Below, one piece after another: positions 34,361 through 46,806 of a DNA stretch of 64,000 nt. Every line of letters starts with the position of its first letter. Position 1 is the stretch's first letter. Below the pieces are notes generated by a model that did not search any database, was not told the DNA's origin, and was given only the letters and a program-made list of their open reading frames with translations. The stretch spans positions 100,558-164,557 of the forward strand of contig QANZ01001775.1 of NCBI GenBank assembly GCA_003254925.1. The letters run 5' to 3'. Made by a program: the position numbers and the translations under genes. The DNA is from Chamaecrista fasciculata (lineage: Eukaryota; Streptophyta; Magnoliopsida; Fabales; Fabaceae).

Positions 34361-37300
34361 CTATCTTCGAGAAGAGTATGCAGCACCAGTTGGCCTGCCA
34401 TAAAAAACAGTTAGCACAAATTTCTTCTTCGTGATCCATTTTTGACTTAGAATGCAAAGAATATAAAATACACAGACACCATTATACAGCAACCAGTATA
34501 GAAATATACCTGATCTGCTGTTTCCCAGAAAGGCCTGAGGCTAGCCTCCCATTAGCTGAGCCTGCATTTTGAGTACTGTTCATAGTTGATCTCTCAAGAT
34601 TTACCCCATTGCCAACAGTTAAATGGACAGAAGACTGAAAGGGCCTCTTTTCGGAGCCATCCATCTCCTGAGAATCCTTAGATTTACTCAAAATTTTGAC
34701 ATTTGAGAGCCCTCCAGTAACACTGAAACACGCACCATTTGACTGCTGATTCTGCATTACAGGCATCTTATGGGGATCATCAGTCACATTTTGAGAGATG
34801 CCACCATATTCCTTGACAGTCTTGTCAATTTTGACATTTTTGGAATCAATTGAAGGTGTTTTCTTTAAACGATGAGATTGAGCCATTGGTGTAACAGCCA
34901 CAGTGGGCAAATATGAAGAATAAGGAGATGAAGCTGCAGCTGCTGCAGCAACTTTGGCAACAGCTGCAGTGGCTGCTACCATTTTTTGTGCTCCTTCACG
35001 AAGTTGAATGTAGTCATCCTCAATCAAGAATAACTGAAATAAAAGAATAAAACTGAGTTGCTATAGAAAAAACAGAAGAAACTATCAGCAGATAGTAGGT
35101 GCATGCCGATACTTCTACAGATCCAAATTTCTAACTTAAAAGATAACTCACTTCAGGATGGTTGGCCACAAAATCATCTAGTCTTCCATACTTTTTCTTA
35201 TAATCATGCCAATGCAGCGGTGAAAGCATCTTGCCCAGTCTGTTAGGAAGCTGTTTTGGAAACATAATACTCATCAGCTAAACCAGATTAAACACACAAG
35301 ACAGTCATATTTCATGTAGAGCCTAACAGGTCAAAGTTAAGAGTTGCAAACCGTTGAACTAATTCGAATTCTGCCACCAGCTGGAATAGTGCGAACAATG
35401 CATGCTAATAATGCCCTTTCATCAAGGAGAGAAGCCTCTAAAGATGTTGCAACTGTTGTTGAATTGGTCTGTGTATGCCCAGTGGAGGGATATTCTTCAG
35501 GCAATACTGAATCAGCCAAACTTTTTGTTACCATTTCACTATGATTAACTGCATGAATTTTGTGAGATGAAGCATTTGCAGCAGAGCTGGGTTGCTCTGC
35601 AATCAAAGCTTGGTCATCTGGCCCAGAAATTGCAGAAGTCATGACATTTTCATCCTGTTTGACAAAAAAGGTTTAGCTTCATCTTCTAACTAGTAACAAC
35701 AGCCATAGTAAAACTGATTTGCGCAACAGATTTTTTTAAGTCACTTTCAGTCACACTAGTTTTCATTCAATATTAAGAAAATTAAGGAGTTACATTAAAG
35801 TTTCCTAATCATTTTCACAAGATTACAATGGAAAAACATGATAATATTTACTAGCCATAATTTTCATCATTAGCCATTTAGCTTCTAAAAGCAATTTTTA
35901 AAAGTAAGAAAAACCAACTAAAATTAATCAAGCTAATAGGATCATCCAAATCATAAAACTTATAAAAAGAAAAGGAAAGGCATGAACCAGCAACGAGTAG
36001 CAACAAACCTTAGTTTCACTGTTCTGATCAAAAGAATTCAATCTTAAGGCATCATGAAACTGGGAAGATATTTGCTGTAGGCTTTGATCTGGTTGTGAAG
36101 CCACTATTTGACCTTTATCAACTGACTGACCAACCTTGGATAAAATGAAATTTAGTAACATCAATATACACAAGCAATCAAGGTATTCTTTCTATTTTCA
36201 AAAGACAGTGGTTAAATTATACACCGAATAACAAAATGCACAACTATAAACCTGTGTTTCCCCAGTGGATGATGAATTTAGAGCTTGAGACTCATCGCCT
36301 TGTTGAATTTGAACATTCAAATAGTTTCCATGCAGAGCTTGTCCATTGACAGACATCTGATAATTAAACTTAGCATCTGATCTCATCAAATTTTGATCAG
36401 TTTGGGATGATGAATGATCATCTTGTATGGACACCTGTGAACCCTCTGACACAGCCTGAAGAATACACATAGACATTTAGCACATGAACCAAGGAAACTA
36501 AAACAAAGATAAATAGGTGTGTCTTCTAATACCTGTTGGTTCTGCCACTGTTGCAAAGGTGTCATTGCTGGCATTGGCTGAAAATGTCCAACCTGTGATT
36601 GAGGTACATGTGTTGCAACAGAATGTGGCACTGCTTGTTGATGCATAACAAATGGATGCATTGCAGTTACTTGACCAGGTGGGAGGTATGGAGGCATCCC
36701 AAGAAGAGATGATGGAGCAATAGGAACACCAGGAATTTGTTCGATCTAGGAATAAAAAAAATGATGTGAAAAGTCTGTTATCCTTTCTGGGTAAAATATA
36801 CATAGTCTCCCACATAATATAACAAACTGAAAAGCATACCGCCAACTAGCCAAGTCACCAGATATAACAACTAAATCATCTGAAATGCAGTAGACAATGA
36901 CTAGAATATGTATGTTGTCATTAACAATTAAAAAACCTTATCAATCCATGTATCCATGCCAAGAAAGTATGCAATTTACACATTGTCACATGTCACATTC
37001 TAGTAAAGCATTAGATTGAAAAGTTCAGTTCATATTGGCCATGTACAAGGCTAGAACCATAGAGTGTCATGCTATATGACATTTTCTACAAATGAAAAGC
37101 AAGATAACAACTAGCTGTTTTTATCTATGAAACTATTAATTAAAGCATCTTACCTGGGCTGATGCATTGCCAGAAGATGCAAAAGGTGGAACATTATCTG
37201 AATTCTCATTTGGAAGAAGACCATTATTTCCACCTGAGCTGATGCCTCCATTTACGTCAAATTGGTTCCCATTATCCTGCCCAAACTGAGATGCATTCTT

Positions 37301-40300
37301 ATTTGAGCTTGTTTGGGACATTCGTGAATCATCATTATAAGCTCCACTCCTCTCTCTTGCATCAGCGAGCTCAAGTTGAAGTTGCTGTATAGTATGCACA
37401 TGAAGTCTCTCCATCTCCGCAAACTATCAACACCAACCCAAAGAGAAATCAGGTTGAAGCACCAAGTGCTACTATCTTATATAAAGAAAACAACATAGTG
37501 AAGCTTATGGCACCAATGGTGACAAGTCCCAAAACTGTCAGGGCAAGTCAGCAACAATCATTTGAGGAAAAGGTGCACATTCAAAATAATAATATTATTA
37601 CTGATGATAATTATTATTATTACTATACACAGAAACAAAGGGTAAGCACAATAAACAAGATGCATTTTTTTAAATTAAGAAGAAGCTGAAAAGGGCAGGA
37701 GAGACCTAAGGAAAAAGATTAAAACAGAGGTAAGGGGTTGTCAAGTAAAAAAAATTACAAAATTGAAATGGGGGTTCCCTTCTAATTTATTGATTACTTT
37801 TGACCAAGAGCATGAAAAGACAAATTTACCTATAATTATTAAAAGCATATAGGCTGGAGGTAGAAAAGGGGGAAAAAAAAAAAGAATCAATGACAGGAAT
37901 TGCTATCATAGAGCAAGTGCCATGGCGCCACCAGAGTCCAACCCCAGAGGTTTTAGGATAGGTGGACGGGCTCTTATGGTAGCCATCATTGACAATACTG
38001 AAACAAAAACACAATACTAAAAAATAAAAATGATCCTAATGATAGGGGCCATGCAGCTCAAGAAGAAAATAAAATATATTATTATGCCAATACTTCAGCA
38101 CATAGCTTCAATATCTCAAAGCTAAGCCACATCTCACATTAGTTGGTAAATTTGCATAGATTAAGAAGCAACTGAAGGTGCCAGACATGGTTGTAAAAAC
38201 CTCAATCTTGATATTATGCACCTACAATTTTATGATCCAACTGGCAGAAATCAATGCTAAACCTAGGAAAGATCAAAATCTACTGGGATCCTGAACTTGA
38301 TTGTTCTGTCATACAATCATTAATCCTATCCAATCTTACAATCCTATGACTTGGAAACATATCCCTTTCAGGGAGAAGAAGTGTTTAAGAATTGCACCAG
38401 TAGTCCACAATCCACGTCAGTAAGAAGAGCTGGCTTGTTTAATATATAGATATTGCCACTTTATAGAATTAAGAGTCGTTCCAATCTAAGGAGTTTTTTG
38501 ATTTGTAACATCTGTTAATGTTTGGCAAGTTTGACATCACGGTGCTTATTTATGAATTGTACATAACTTAATTATTCTAGGGGTTAGACTATGATGCAAA
38601 GTTTGATTCTTGACATGGGATGCAATGGGTCATGAGCCAATAAGATAATGACACGTGGAAGAGTTAGTTGTATGTAACTAGTGATGTGATTCCATACACA
38701 GTTTTGATTCTTGACATAGAATGCAATAGATCATGAGCCAATAAGATAATGACACGTGGAAGAGTTGTATGTAACTAGTGATGTAACTCCATACGCAGTT
38801 TTGATTGGTTAAAAAAAGTTATTATTTTTTTATTATTCTTCAGCATTAAATTACATCAATGGCTATAATTATGCCACATCAGCAATTACATCCCATGTCA
38901 AGAATCAAACTTTGCATCTTAGACTAACCCATTATTCTAGGCATAAGTTGTCAGATCTTACAATCCTGCAATTCAGTCTTTCTGACCTCTTGATTTATTT
39001 TATGTACTATCTTTATCTTGACAGCTTTGCAATCAAGTGCATGTAAAAAATCAATCCTATAAGAAGAAAAGGAGAAGCAAATCAACCTGTCTTTGGAAAC
39101 CCATCCAGAGTTGGTTATATTGCTCTGTACGTTCTCGCAGTTCAGCTTGTAGTGTCTGGTTCGTCGTCGATTGGAAAACATCCATTTCACGAACACGTCC
39201 AATCCAAGCTTGGGCCTCTCTCAATTGTTCATCTTTATAAATAATGGTTTCCTGAGCAACCCTATGCTGAAAGAAAGATTCTTTAGCAGGCCAAACTGTA
39301 AAAGTTCTAAACAGCTTTTAAAAATACAAATAAACAAATGTCATAGTTGAAAGACTTGCAATATATATATATATATATCAAATATCAAATTTAAGGCAGT
39401 GACTAAACAGAATATCCTATATTATATATTATTGAAGTGCAGAATGCAAGAATATAAATTTGAGTGTGGCCTGAAAAATGAAAACAAAATTCAAGCAAAC
39501 ATACTTGTTCCTGCAACTCGATGAGCTGCCTCTCTTTTTCTTGAATATGCTCTTGATAGTCATGTATTTGTTTAATATGCTGTGCTCTTTCAGCTTCTGA
39601 ATGATCATGCTCCCTTCTACAAAAGGGTTATCAATTGAATCATGTTAAAGAGTGTCAAGAAGCAAAACCAGCCAAAAATGATGTAATGATTATTGAAAAA
39701 AAAATGCTTGGGCAACTAGCAACAACATGATACAGGGAAATGTTTTTCTCAAGCCTGAATTAATACAAACATAAAACAGATTCATGTCTACATGAGCATA
39801 TAAATGTGCTTATAATGTGTGTAGGTAAACCAAAAACCTGAAAGTTGCAAGCTCTTTGTTTTGTTCACGAAGCAAGTCCTGTTTAGCCCATGCCTGACCA
39901 ATTTTTTTAAAAGAAAATTACCATACAGATAAATATCTCTAAAGAAACCCAAAAAAAAAAAAAGAATGAAGGAAGGAAGGAAGGAATCAAACAGACCGCT
40001 TCATTTTCTAGTTTAATAGCATGCAGCTCTCTGTCTTTCTCTTCCATTTTCCTTTCTAACTCATGTATTCGGTGCTCTCTTTCATGGAGTTGCTCCTACA
40101 AAACCAAATAAACAACTTAGAACAGACTAACAATTACTGACTGGCTTAAATCCTAAAATTCAAACTAGTAACGTAATTAAATAGATGTTAAGATTAAAAT
40201 ACCAAACCACAACAAACAAATAAAGCTTGATTTGTTGTACCAAACTATAATATGAATAGATAATAATATTAGCCAATTTACATTGAAAGAGTACAATAAA

Positions 40301-41627
40301 CTATTTTAAAGAAAATAAATGCACTTCTTGTACATTCTAAGAATCATTTTATTCAACTGAGAATGGCAATGTGGACTTTATAGTACAAAAAAAAAATTAA
40401 ATATACACCTGAAGCTTGGTGACGGCATTAGCTTGCTCCTTGAGTTGAGCATCAAAACTGTTTTGCATCTCCATTATCTCAGATCTTGCAATCATTTGAG
40501 CTCTCAGCTCAATCTCCACGTGCTCTAGCTCCTCTCTCTGTCTAGCAACATTGTGAATTCGTTGCTGCATAATATCATTGTCCAGTGCTCCATCTACTGT
40601 TATTGAACAAAAATCAACATCAAGAGGCCCTCTTCCCTGCTGCACCTTGAAAAACAGGAAATTATCTTCAGGTTCCTAAATCCTCAATACCAAAAAGCAT
40701 CTTTTCGTGCCTTCACCTTTACCTCATATATGGTTCTCTCATCTGATTGCCCTAGCTTTGTTGGTTCTAATTCCTGCAAATCAGGCATGGGCAAACTTCT
40801 AGTTCACAACCAAACAGATAATAGAACGGAGAAAGTAATAAAGATCCCTCCGCAACCACATACAAACATACGTAATAAAAATGGCAAGCAATCAATGCTT
40901 TGAAACTAATAAATCAATATTAATAAAAACGTATAGACTAAAACAACGGCCTAAGGTTCCCTTGAAACAAACACTAGGAGAATTAAAAGGCCAAACATGA
41001 CTCTCAAAAAAGAAAGTACATTATAGAAAATTAAATGAATCTCGATACAATTTTGAGCTTCACCAATGAATGGAAATGACAATTGAACCGGATATAGACT
41101 AAAGTCAGTCAAACTAAGATACTTTGCATAAACCTATAAATCCCCAAAGTTTAGTCAATGTGATGGCCGTATTAGCAATCTAAACATGAGACGCGACATA
41201 TTTTACCTCAACTCCCATCACCGAGAAAAACCAAGAATAGATTATGCTTATAACGACAAACAAGCCAAAATGCAAAATCGAACGAAAGGACAACTCTAAA
41301 CCCTAATCCTAATTAGGTAAATAATAGATGTTATAAAACTCAAAGCTCAAACATCGGAATGGAACAAAATGTTCTCGTTTTCTCGATCTCTAACAATGGA
41401 AAAGCTCCCGATTTCATTGCGTTTCTTTTCATATGGTCCACCAATCTCTCGAACACAAAAGTAAGACAATGCAAATCATCTCTTCGCCTAATCACTACCT
41501 CATCTCCTGGGTTTCGAGCCGAATGATGGTCCGCGACGGCGCGCCACTCTTTCCGGGACGAAGACTGCATCTGCAAAGAAGCGCCGCGAGCGGTGGTGGC
41601 AGCAGCAACACCGGCCGTGGCCTCCAT
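34361..41627 (-). CDS. 876-residue coiled-coil protein with C-terminal LOTUS-like domain
   Basis: Fifteen exons (minus): 41627-41499, 40773-40723, 40639-40409, 40095-39997, 39893-39838, 39616-39505, 39266-39087, 37423-37154, 36745-36533, 36455-36252, 36134-36009, 35654-35352, 35250-35152, 35033-34510 and 34394-34361. Every junction keeps the frame; exon 3 could start 6 bp earlier (40645). Residues 1-43 are Ala-rich with SRKEWRAVADHH. Residues 80-300 are a charged coiled coil (ERKMEEKDREL, EKERQLIELQEQ). Residues 300-640 are Gln/Ser/Pro-rich and disordered. Residues 635-735 form a conserved block (LLACIVRTIPAGGRIRIS, HWHDYKKKYGRLDDFV, LFLIEDDYIQL) resembling a LOTUS/winged-helix fold, followed by an Ala-rich helix. 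I recognise it as a conserved plant protein of unknown function. An RNA- or chromatin-associated role is only a guess. Confidence 0.85.
38581..38930. mobile_element. MITE inside intron 7 of the coiled-coil gene
   Basis: 350 bp, with terminal inverted repeats of about 45 bp starting GGGTTAGACTATGATGCAAA. It is flanked by ATTATTCTAG on both sides (38571-38580 and 38931-38940), a 10-bp perfect repeat (a 9-bp duplication plus one chance base is possible). It contains an internal tandem duplication of about 120 bp (both units carry GCCAATAAGATAATGACACG). Confidence 0.9.
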
Positions 41628-42000
41628 TAAATCAAAAACTCCGACACCGCTCCACGTCTCCACTCGCCGCGTCTGGAGGAAAATCCCTAGTTTCTCAAAC
41701 GAAGCATGCGCAAAACCCTAAAAATCGAACCTTTTTTCCAGGGGGCAACGAGAATGAGGGTTATCGGAAGAAAACGATAGCAAGGGTGAGGAAGTGGGAG
41801 AAGATTGAAAGGGGTTTTGGGATACAAGGAGTCTTCGGAGGGATTGAACTGTAATTACCAATCAGTTTGAGTTTGAGAGGAAGTGATGTAGAGGAAGCGG
41901 AAGATGATTGGGTGCGAGAAATTTCGACAATAAGGGTGCTCCCGCCATTTATAGGGGAAGCCACTTTTACAACTTACACGTGATAGCCTCACGAGTTCTC
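41628..42000 (-). promoter_or_regulatory. 5' leader and promoter region of the coiled-coil gene
   Basis: GC content rises between 41500 and 41660 around the first exon. A C/A-rich leader follows on the minus strand, and TATAAAT on the minus strand near 41948-41954 could be a TATA box, about 320 bp before the ATG. Placement is inferred. Confidence 0.35.
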
Positions 42001-42034
42001 TCTGGCGCGTGGATCGTACGCACAATAAATAAAG

Positions 42035-42433
42035 GGTAAATTACATAGAGGGTCTTTAACCTATTTAAAGTGGTTTAAACTTAAAGAGTGTCAAATAAGG
42101 GGCTGAGATTTGCTCTATTGACAAAATATGTCCTAGAGATTTTTTTCATCTAAAATTAACGTTGCCCTCAGCCCTTATTAAATACTTTTTAAACCATAAA
42201 GACTCCTTCTCTAAATAGGTGAAAGCACAAGAGTCTTTTATGTAATTTACCATCGTTGTAATTTACACTACAATAGAGGTCACGTGCAAGGCACATGAAA
42301 GAGCACCGTTAATTTTAAACGAAAAAAACTTTTAAGACCTCTTTTGTTAATAGAGCAAACATCAATCTCTTTTATTTGCAATTTTTTAAACTATAGAGTC
42401 ATTTCTGTAAAGAGGTCAAACACGTAGTTTACC
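42035..42433. mobile_element. Mutator-like MITE, GGTAAATTACATAGAGGGTC ends
   Basis: 399-bp imperfect palindrome; the right end is the complement of GGTAAACTACGTGTTTGACC. Flanks TAAATAAAG (42026-42034) and TAAATAAAT (42434-42442) match 8/9. Confidence 0.8.
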
Positions 42434-42442
42434 TAAATAAAT

Positions 42443-42900
42443 TATAAATTAATATACAAGAAATAAACCCCACAGGAAACTTCAGAACCAACCCATACGA
42501 CGACTATGAGGAGGACTGGCACTGAAACGACATTGACATTCTGGCGTTTGTGCGAAACCAAAAGAAAGTCTCTTGAGATAAAATTTACCATTCATTTCAA
42601 TCCATGACATTTTGGACATGCTTAAATTTATTAATTATGTAATTATCAAATAACGCTTGTTTTTCTGTATATATATGTGCACATGCTGATATATTTTAGG
42701 AGATGAAATAATATATTTTATCTAAATTACAAGACAAAGGATTACAAAAACATTTTCAGTTTTCCATAAGGAGGATCTAAATTTTTAAAGATACTTGATT
42801 ATTTTATAATGCAAATTAATACAGCTTTGAGAATGAAAAAGATACTAGTACAAAAATTATTGAAAAAATTTATTTCTTGCATTTTGTAATTTTTTGAACT
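42443..42900. other. AT-rich spacer, no gene seen
   Basis: No open frame or structured repeat recognised. Confidence 0.5.
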
Positions 42901-42916
42901 ATAATTCTTTATATTT

Positions 42917-43116
42917 TTTTTGTGGAAGAAAAGTTTAGGTGAGTTGGGCCTTGGGGGTTCACCAAGGTCAGGACAGGCCTCAAAGCTCTATGAGCTCTTA
43001 GAGAGGTACTTACAGATCGCCTACCAACAAGGTCCTCACATCGGCAGCAGGATTCGAACTCACGACCTTGTGGGTTATGAGTTGACTCCTTACCAACTGG
43101 GTCAACCTTTATTGGC
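42917..43116 (-). mobile_element. tRNA-derived SINE
   Basis: Read on the minus strand the element begins with a tRNA-like head containing an RNA polymerase III A box (ACCCAGTTGGTAAGG) and, about 35 bases on, a B box (AGTTCGAATCC). It ends in an A run. It is flanked by the perfect 16-bp duplication ATAATTCTTTATATTT (42901-42916 and 43117-43132). It has no protein. It is not a tRNA gene because no cloverleaf 3' half follows the B box. Confidence 0.92.
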
Positions 43117-43259
43117 ATAATTCTTTATATTTAATTATGTACTAATACTATTTTCTAAAACTCTTGGAAAAGATATGAATATAAACTTCATTTATTATAA
43201 GCTAATATTAATATTAACAAATTCAATATTAAAGTTGAAAAAATTTAATATTATTAGGT

Positions 43260-43830
43260 GGTACATCACTATTTGGGCGTACGCCTAAGTAATCCTCGAA
43301 CCGGGCCCCTCCAAACCTGACAAGGCGCTCTGGAGCTATTCGAGTGCCCATCTGAACATCAGAGGCGCCCGTGCTCCACCTTCGGTCACAGCGCGCGCCT
43401 CTGGACTAACGCAGTCACCCACGACTGCCTTGCCCCGCAAACTTCGCTGAGGGAGATCGTGGGTCACGACCTTAGTCACACCCACGACCTCCAGTTTCCT
43501 GGCGACCGCCAAGCGAGACGATACGCAATCACCCACGATTGCCTTGCTCCGCAAATCTCGGTCTCCACCACCTCCGCTGGTGGAGATCGTGTTTGGCTAC
43601 GTGGTGCGCCCCACGCGCTGACCACCTCTCTCCCCCTGCTCTATAAATAGAGCTCAACTCAACAGTTTAAGGTTAGCTACTCTTTTTATCTCATAATTCT
43701 CTTACTCTCATATCTCTCACATACTAACTTGAGCGTCAGAATACTCTTCGCAGGGCCCCCCTGTGAAGCTCTTGCAAATACTTGGACGATCAACTCGCTC
43801 TTGCAGCCTACATCTGTTGAACTAGGTAAG
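43260..43830 (+). mobile_element. GC-rich LTR-like block, probable solo LTR of a gypsy-type element
   Basis: Strikingly GC-rich against AT-rich flanks. It has a TATA box (CTATAAATAG, 43641-43650) followed by a pyrimidine-rich leader and the ACTTGAGCGTCAGAATACTC block seen downstream of the TATA box in gypsy LTRs. Two internal direct copies share TCACCCACGA and TTGCCCCGCAAA-like blocks (about 43405 and 43520). The exact ends and target duplication were not resolved. Confidence 0.6.
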
Positions 43831-44152
43831 TGCAACCCATTTTTTAGTTTATCATTAGGAAATTAGGTTATTTTTCACCTTGATTGTTTTTAAATAAATA
43901 TGGCCAAAATTTTATTTTGGTCCCTAATATTTATCTTAACTTCCATTTTAGTTCCTAATATCTTTTTTCGTTTTAGTCTGTAATGTTTTCCATAAGTTTT
44001 ATGGTTGGTCCCTAACAACAGAATATAATTATATATATCTCGTTTCAAATTTAAATACAACTTGATGAGAGATATGAGTTATTATTGACAAGTTATTTCT
44101 CTACCCAGTTGAGACTATCGCTAAACTATGATCTCGATTCGAACTCGAAAGN

Positions 44153-46226
44153 GGCCTGAGGTTAACTCCGTTTGCAAAAAGGGTCCCGAGGTATATTTCC
44201 ATCCAAAATTTAACGGAAATTTTAGTTAAAATACTATTTCAAGACCCTAACTATTAATTTGTTTGCGTTTGAATCCCTATTTCTTACAATTTCATCCTAA
44301 GGACTAGAAAGTTATTAAAAAAAGTTTATGATCTTTATCATCTTCATTCATTTTAGTCCCAAATCCTCAAAATAAAATTGTAAAGTGTCTTAAAACTCTT
44401 CCAAACATTTCAATTTAGTCCTTAAAAGTATTAAAAACCCTAAAACCTAAACTATATACCTTAAAACTATAAACTCTAAACCCTAAACTCTAAAATTCTA
44501 AACCCTAAAACCTTAAACCCTAAAAAATCTAATTTGAGCAATTAGGTATCTCACCCATTCTTATCCCATTATTCTCAATTCCCCCTATTATCATCATCTT
44601 CATTCATTTTAGTCTTAAATCCTCAAAATAAAATTGTAAAGTGTGTCCTAACACTCTTCCAAACATTCCAATTTAGTCCTTAAAAATATTAAAAACCCTA
44701 AAATCCTAAACCCTAAACCCTAATATCCTAAAACCCTAAACTCTAAAATCCTAAAATCCAAACCCTTAACCCTAAAATCTAAAACCCTAAACCCCTAAAC
44801 CCTAAATCCTAAACCCTAAAAAAATCACTCTCTTGCAATTTGGTCCCTAAATCCTAATTTCATCATGAAGATGAAGATGAAGATGAAGATGAATTATTTG
44901 GAAGTTTACTCCAAAAGAAACCATGTGCTTCGCTGCTTTCCTCTTCACCTTGCAGCAAACCCAATCCTCCAACCCTCACATGGCTGACACTCAACCTGCA
45001 ACTTCACCTCCGCAAGACTTATCTGCCTATAAATCACGACTCAAAACCGAAAAGAGGGTGTAATTTTGGCTGAAAAAAGAGGGGTTTTGCGTTTCGATTT
45101 CGTCTTGTGAGAGAGAGAGGTATAGCGTCGTGGCTGTTTGTCTGAAAATAGGGCTAAGAGAGACAGAATCGAGAGGGAAATCGTGAGAAAAATCGCCGGC
45201 GAAACTTCGAAGGTTGAAGTTCGATTTTGACGATTTTGTGCGCGATTTTTCGTGTTTGGTTGTTGATTCCTTGTTTTTGTTGCTTCGAATCAGTTTGGAG
45301 TTACTCCATTGCGTGTTATTTGTTGTTTTGCTCCGCTGTTCTCTCCCTTTTCCGGAAATCGACGGAGTCGCCGCACTCCGCCGCCGCGTCGAAGCTCGCG
45401 TTCACCTTCACTAAGGTCGTCGCGCTCAGATCTGCGAGTGCGTAGAATGATTTGCAGACTAAGCAGAATGATTTCCATAGTTGTGACAGTATCTCCATTT
45501 TTTCTCTGTTATTTCTTTCTCTCTTGTTTCTGTTTATCTGGGTTTCTTTGTCTGCTTGATTGAGAATTTGTCTGTGTTTGTGACTTGGGATTCTTGGAGA
45601 TTGGAGATTGAGATGTGGAGATGGGTATGATGATGATGATGAAAAGAGGAAGATGAAGATCGAAGATGATGAATGATGATGATGAATCGAAGATGAAGAT
45701 GATGAATGATGAATATTTAGGGACCAGAATGTTATTTTTTTTATTTCTGATTTAATAAATTTGAGGCAAGGTGAAGAGGAAAGAAGGATTTAGGGACCAA
45801 ATTGCAAGAGAGTTTTTTTTAGGGGTTTAGGATTTAGGGTTTAGAGTTTAGGGTTTTAGGGTTTTTAATATTTTTAAGGACTAAATAGGAATGTTTGGAA
45901 GAGTTTTGGGACACTTTACAATTTTATTTTGAGGATTTGAGACTAAAATGAATAAAGATGATAAAGATCATAAACCTTTTTTAATAACTTTCTAGTCCTT
46001 AGGATGAAATTGTAAGAAATAGGGATTCAAATGCAAAAAAAATTAATAGTTAGGGTCTTAAAATAGTATTTTAACTAAAATTTCCATTAAATTTTGGATG
46101 GAAATATACCTCAGGACCCTTTTTGCAAACGGAGTTAACCTCAGGCCCCAATTTAAAACTTTTCAAACCACATGTACCCTATCTGAAACAGGGCCAAACC
46201 ACAGGGCCCTTTTTTGTAATTTACCC
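44153..46226. mobile_element. Large Mutator-like inverted-repeat element with captured-looking core
   Basis: Arms of about 400 bp mirror each other: left from 44153 (GGCCTGAGGTTAACTCCGTT), right ending at 46226 (TTTACCC). The left outer tip is missing at an N (44152). Each arm carries CCCTAAA-type runs. The core (44925-45560) is GC-richer and gene-like, with a CT/GA leader-type stretch and short open frames, but I recognise no protein there. No transposase seen, so it is non-autonomous. Confidence 0.75.
44440..44822. repeat. Interstitial telomere-like CCCTAAA runs
   Basis: Two imperfect tracts (about 44440-44525 and 44693-44822) of CCCTAAA, the plant telomere unit, with TCTAAA and CTTAAA variants. 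A mirrored TTTAGGG tract lies at 45826-45862 in the other arm. They belong to the inverted-repeat element rather than to a chromosome end. Confidence 0.8.
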
Positions 46227-46536
46227 TTTTTTTTCTTTTGAGAATTACAGAATAAGACCTACACAGCAAATTCTACTATTAATAAAGATAGAAGTGTTAG
46301 GAAAAACTGTCAAGAGTTTAAGATTGGGCGTCGTGTTCGCCATTCGCCCTTCCGAACCTTACATATCATTCCTATGGTTGTAGTTAGATTGCCCAGGAAA
46401 AAGTAAGGATGCTCACAAAATCAATATTATTGAAATTATTGCTTCCAATGTTTGTGAAAAGAATTTGTTCAAAAAAAAATGTTTGTGAAAAGAAGTTTGA
46501 CAAACACTGTGGACAATACAAAATCGCTCCTAGGGA

Positions 46537-46730
46537 TGGCAATTTGGATCCGCATTTAGGATATCCGTCCGAATCCATCCGTAAAAAATATCCGGTATCC
46601 GTCGGATACCGGATATCGGATAGGGTACGGGTATTAAAAAATAAAAAACTAACTATCCGATATCCGTCCGAAATGAACGGATAGTTAGGGTATCCGGTAT
46701 CCGATACCCTATAATATAAATATTTTATTN
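46537..46730. repeat. TATCCG-rich repeat fragment (hAT-type MITE-like)
   Basis: It starts AGGGATGGCAATTTGGATCC, the common end of a plant dispersed repeat, and is filled with GGATATCCG units. The right half is missing at an N (46730). Confidence 0.55.
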
Positions 46731-46806
46731 ATTAAAAAATACATTTAGCCTATTATATAAGCTGTGAGTTATTGTTTTTCAATCCAATATTACTCATTTT
46801 TTCAAA

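Noticed and set aside
42917-43116. A tRNA gene
   Set aside because: A and B boxes are present, but there is no acceptor-stem pairing or 3' half, and the 16-bp duplication with A tail shows a SINE.
44440-44822. A true telomere or chromosome end
   Set aside because: The CCCTAAA units are imperfect, occur in mirrored arms of an element, and sequence continues on both sides.
45214-45563. Several overlapping frames in the core of the large inverted-repeat element
   Set aside because: Three frames are open at once because the stretch is GC-richer. No splice-supported or recognisable protein.
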